Shown: positions 63,747 through 64,000 of the stretch, piece by piece | How positions within the stretch are numbered: position 1 is the stretch's first letter | Layout of the letters: each line of letters opens with the position of its first letter | Assembly: GCF_002086115.1 (NCBI RefSeq) | Contig: NZ_MVHJ01000008.1 | Coordinates: 124,001-188,000 of the forward strand | DNA length: 64,000 nt | Direction: 5' to 3' | Origin: Mycolicibacterium bacteremicum | GTDB lineage: Bacteria > Actinomycetota > Actinomycetes > Mycobacteriales > Mycobacteriaceae | The notes under the pieces: generated by a model | The model's database searches: none | Told to the model about the DNA's origin: nothing | The model's input: only the letters and a program-made list of their open reading frames with translations | Position numbers and translations under genes: made by a program

Positions 63747-63747
63747 A
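63337..63747 (+). CDS. DoxX-family membrane protein, copy 2
   Basis: 136 residues, four helices, arranged 42 bases behind copy 1. The first 35 residues differ ('MSTSTVDTVARFQDPLTARVPLALG') but from 'MHGTVKLFGF' to 'SINRR' the two proteins are the same, and the DNA differs at only a handful of bases. Two near-identical membrane proteins could form a heteromer or raise dosage. A 20-base inverted repeat follows the stop codon. Confidence 0.82.
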   Translation: MSTSTVDTVARFQDPLTARVPLALGVFRILVGLMYAMHGTVKLFGFPSGSPAAVGTWPAWWAGVLEVVLGLLITVGFFTRIAAFVASGMMAVAYFWMHFPDGFWPIDNGGETAALYSFIFLLLVFTGPGALSINRR

Positions 63748-63752
63748 CCTCG

Positions 63753-63808
63753 CGAGTGTGAATCCTCTGCGGTGTTTCGCCGAGATACCCGCAGAGGTTT
63801 CACACTCG
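63753..63808. repeat. Long inverted repeat between convergent genes
   Basis: The 20-base left arm 63753-63772 (CGAGTGTGAA...) and right arm 63789-63808 (...TTCACACTCG) pair with one mismatch around a 16-base loop. It sits between the doxX copy 2 stop and the convergent YhgE/Pip gene stop, so it can act as a two-way terminator, but no T-run is present and it may be a dispersed element. Confidence 0.75.
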
Positions 63809-63817
63809 GCGACGCCG

Positions 63818-64000
63818 CTACACCTCGATCGGCGGGTTGAGCCGCTCCATCGTGTACTGCCGATCGCGCCGGGCCGCCCACGAGCTGGCGGCCAGCGCCG
63901 CGATCAGCAGACCACCGAGCACCGCGATGGCGATCCACAACCGGGAATCCACCCCGCCGGCGATGGTCTGCCGCAATCCGTTGACGGCGTAGGTCATCGG
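63818..64000 (-). CDS. YhgE/Pip-type (ABC-2 permease-like) membrane protein, C-terminal end only
   Basis: The last 60 codons are visible: 'PMTYAVNGLRQTIAGG', a final membrane helix ('LWIAIAVLGGLLIAALAAS') and a short basic tail 'AARRDRQYTMERLNPP'. The 'LPMTYxVxGxR' step before the last helix is typical of YhgE/Pip and related ABC-2 permeases involved in export. The rest of the gene lies beyond base 64000. Confidence 0.65.
   Translation of the reverse strand, partial: PMTYAVNGLRQTIAGGVDSRLWIAIAVLGGLLIAALAASSWAARRDRQYTMERLNPPIEV

Overview
The window is GC-rich actinobacterial DNA, almost certainly from an environmental, pigmented, rapid-growing mycobacterium (Mycolicibacterium type). The support is gene content: F420-dependent LLM oxidoreductases, the divergent ku/ligD pair with POL-PE-LIG order, sigK-rskA, an Rv1733c-type membrane protein, and a long block collinear with M. 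tuberculosis Rv0904c-Rv0914c (compared from memory, no search run). Nearly every gene is packed head to tail or overlaps its neighbour. Many start codons lie only 5-8 bases after a TANNNT hexamer, as expected for leaderless mRNAs. I see no rRNA, CRISPR array, insertion sequence, integrase or phage gene. There is one tRNA (Arg-CCU).

Layout. 1-6.7 kb: end of cobF, an AurF-like diiron oxygenase, an MFS exporter, an LLM oxidoreductase behind a perfect KstR-type operator, a divergent ROK regulator/MFS pair, and an acidic DUF5709 protein. 6.9-14.2 kb: carotenoid cluster crtE-crtI-crtB-methyltransferase-crtU-Rieske oxygenase with convergent idi; the enzymes predict an aromatic (isorenieratene-type) carotenoid, but no lycopene cyclase is present. 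14.3-20.4 kb: small housekeeping and accessory genes (Rv1733c-like, diguanylate cyclase, two VOC proteins, rnhA, a MarR regulator with a divergent ABM monooxygenase, a YWTD propeller, TesB). 20.5-23.8 kb: ligD/ku end joining. 24-26 kb: SDR plus DapB-fold oxidoreductase behind a second KstR-type site, then a cyclotransferase/poly-gamma-glutamate hydrolase fusion. 27-30 kb: amidohydrolase plus APC permease. 30-32.4 kb: a decayed sigK locus (oxidoreductase remnant, DUF1365 gene, sigK, rskA). 32.4-34.7 kb: LLM oxidoreductase, second diguanylate cyclase, CsbD.

34.8-39.1 kb: tRNA-Arg and a five-gene signalling module (receiver-PP2C phosphatase, CHASE3 kinase, receiver, RsbW-like kinase, STAS protein) built like a partner-switching input to a stress sigma factor. 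Sigma-F-like promoters before csbD and idi suggest what such an input could control. 39.3-45.4 kb: Dpp/Opp-type peptide ABC transporter and an MFS exporter. 45.5-46.6 kb: ECF sigma factor coupled to an O6-alkylguanine methyltransferase. 46.7-50.3 kb: thiolase-like protein, carotenoid oxygenase and a double HxlR regulator, overlapping. 50.3-59.0 kb: acetyltransferase, membrane protein and cupin, then a long minus-strand run echA6, metallo-hydrolase, beta-lactamase-like lipoprotein, ctpE, Rv0909/Rv0910-type pair and VOC protein. 59.1-64 kb: accD3 divergent from echA6, a TrcRS-like two-component pair, two nearly identical tandem DoxX genes, and the end of a YhgE/Pip-type membrane gene.
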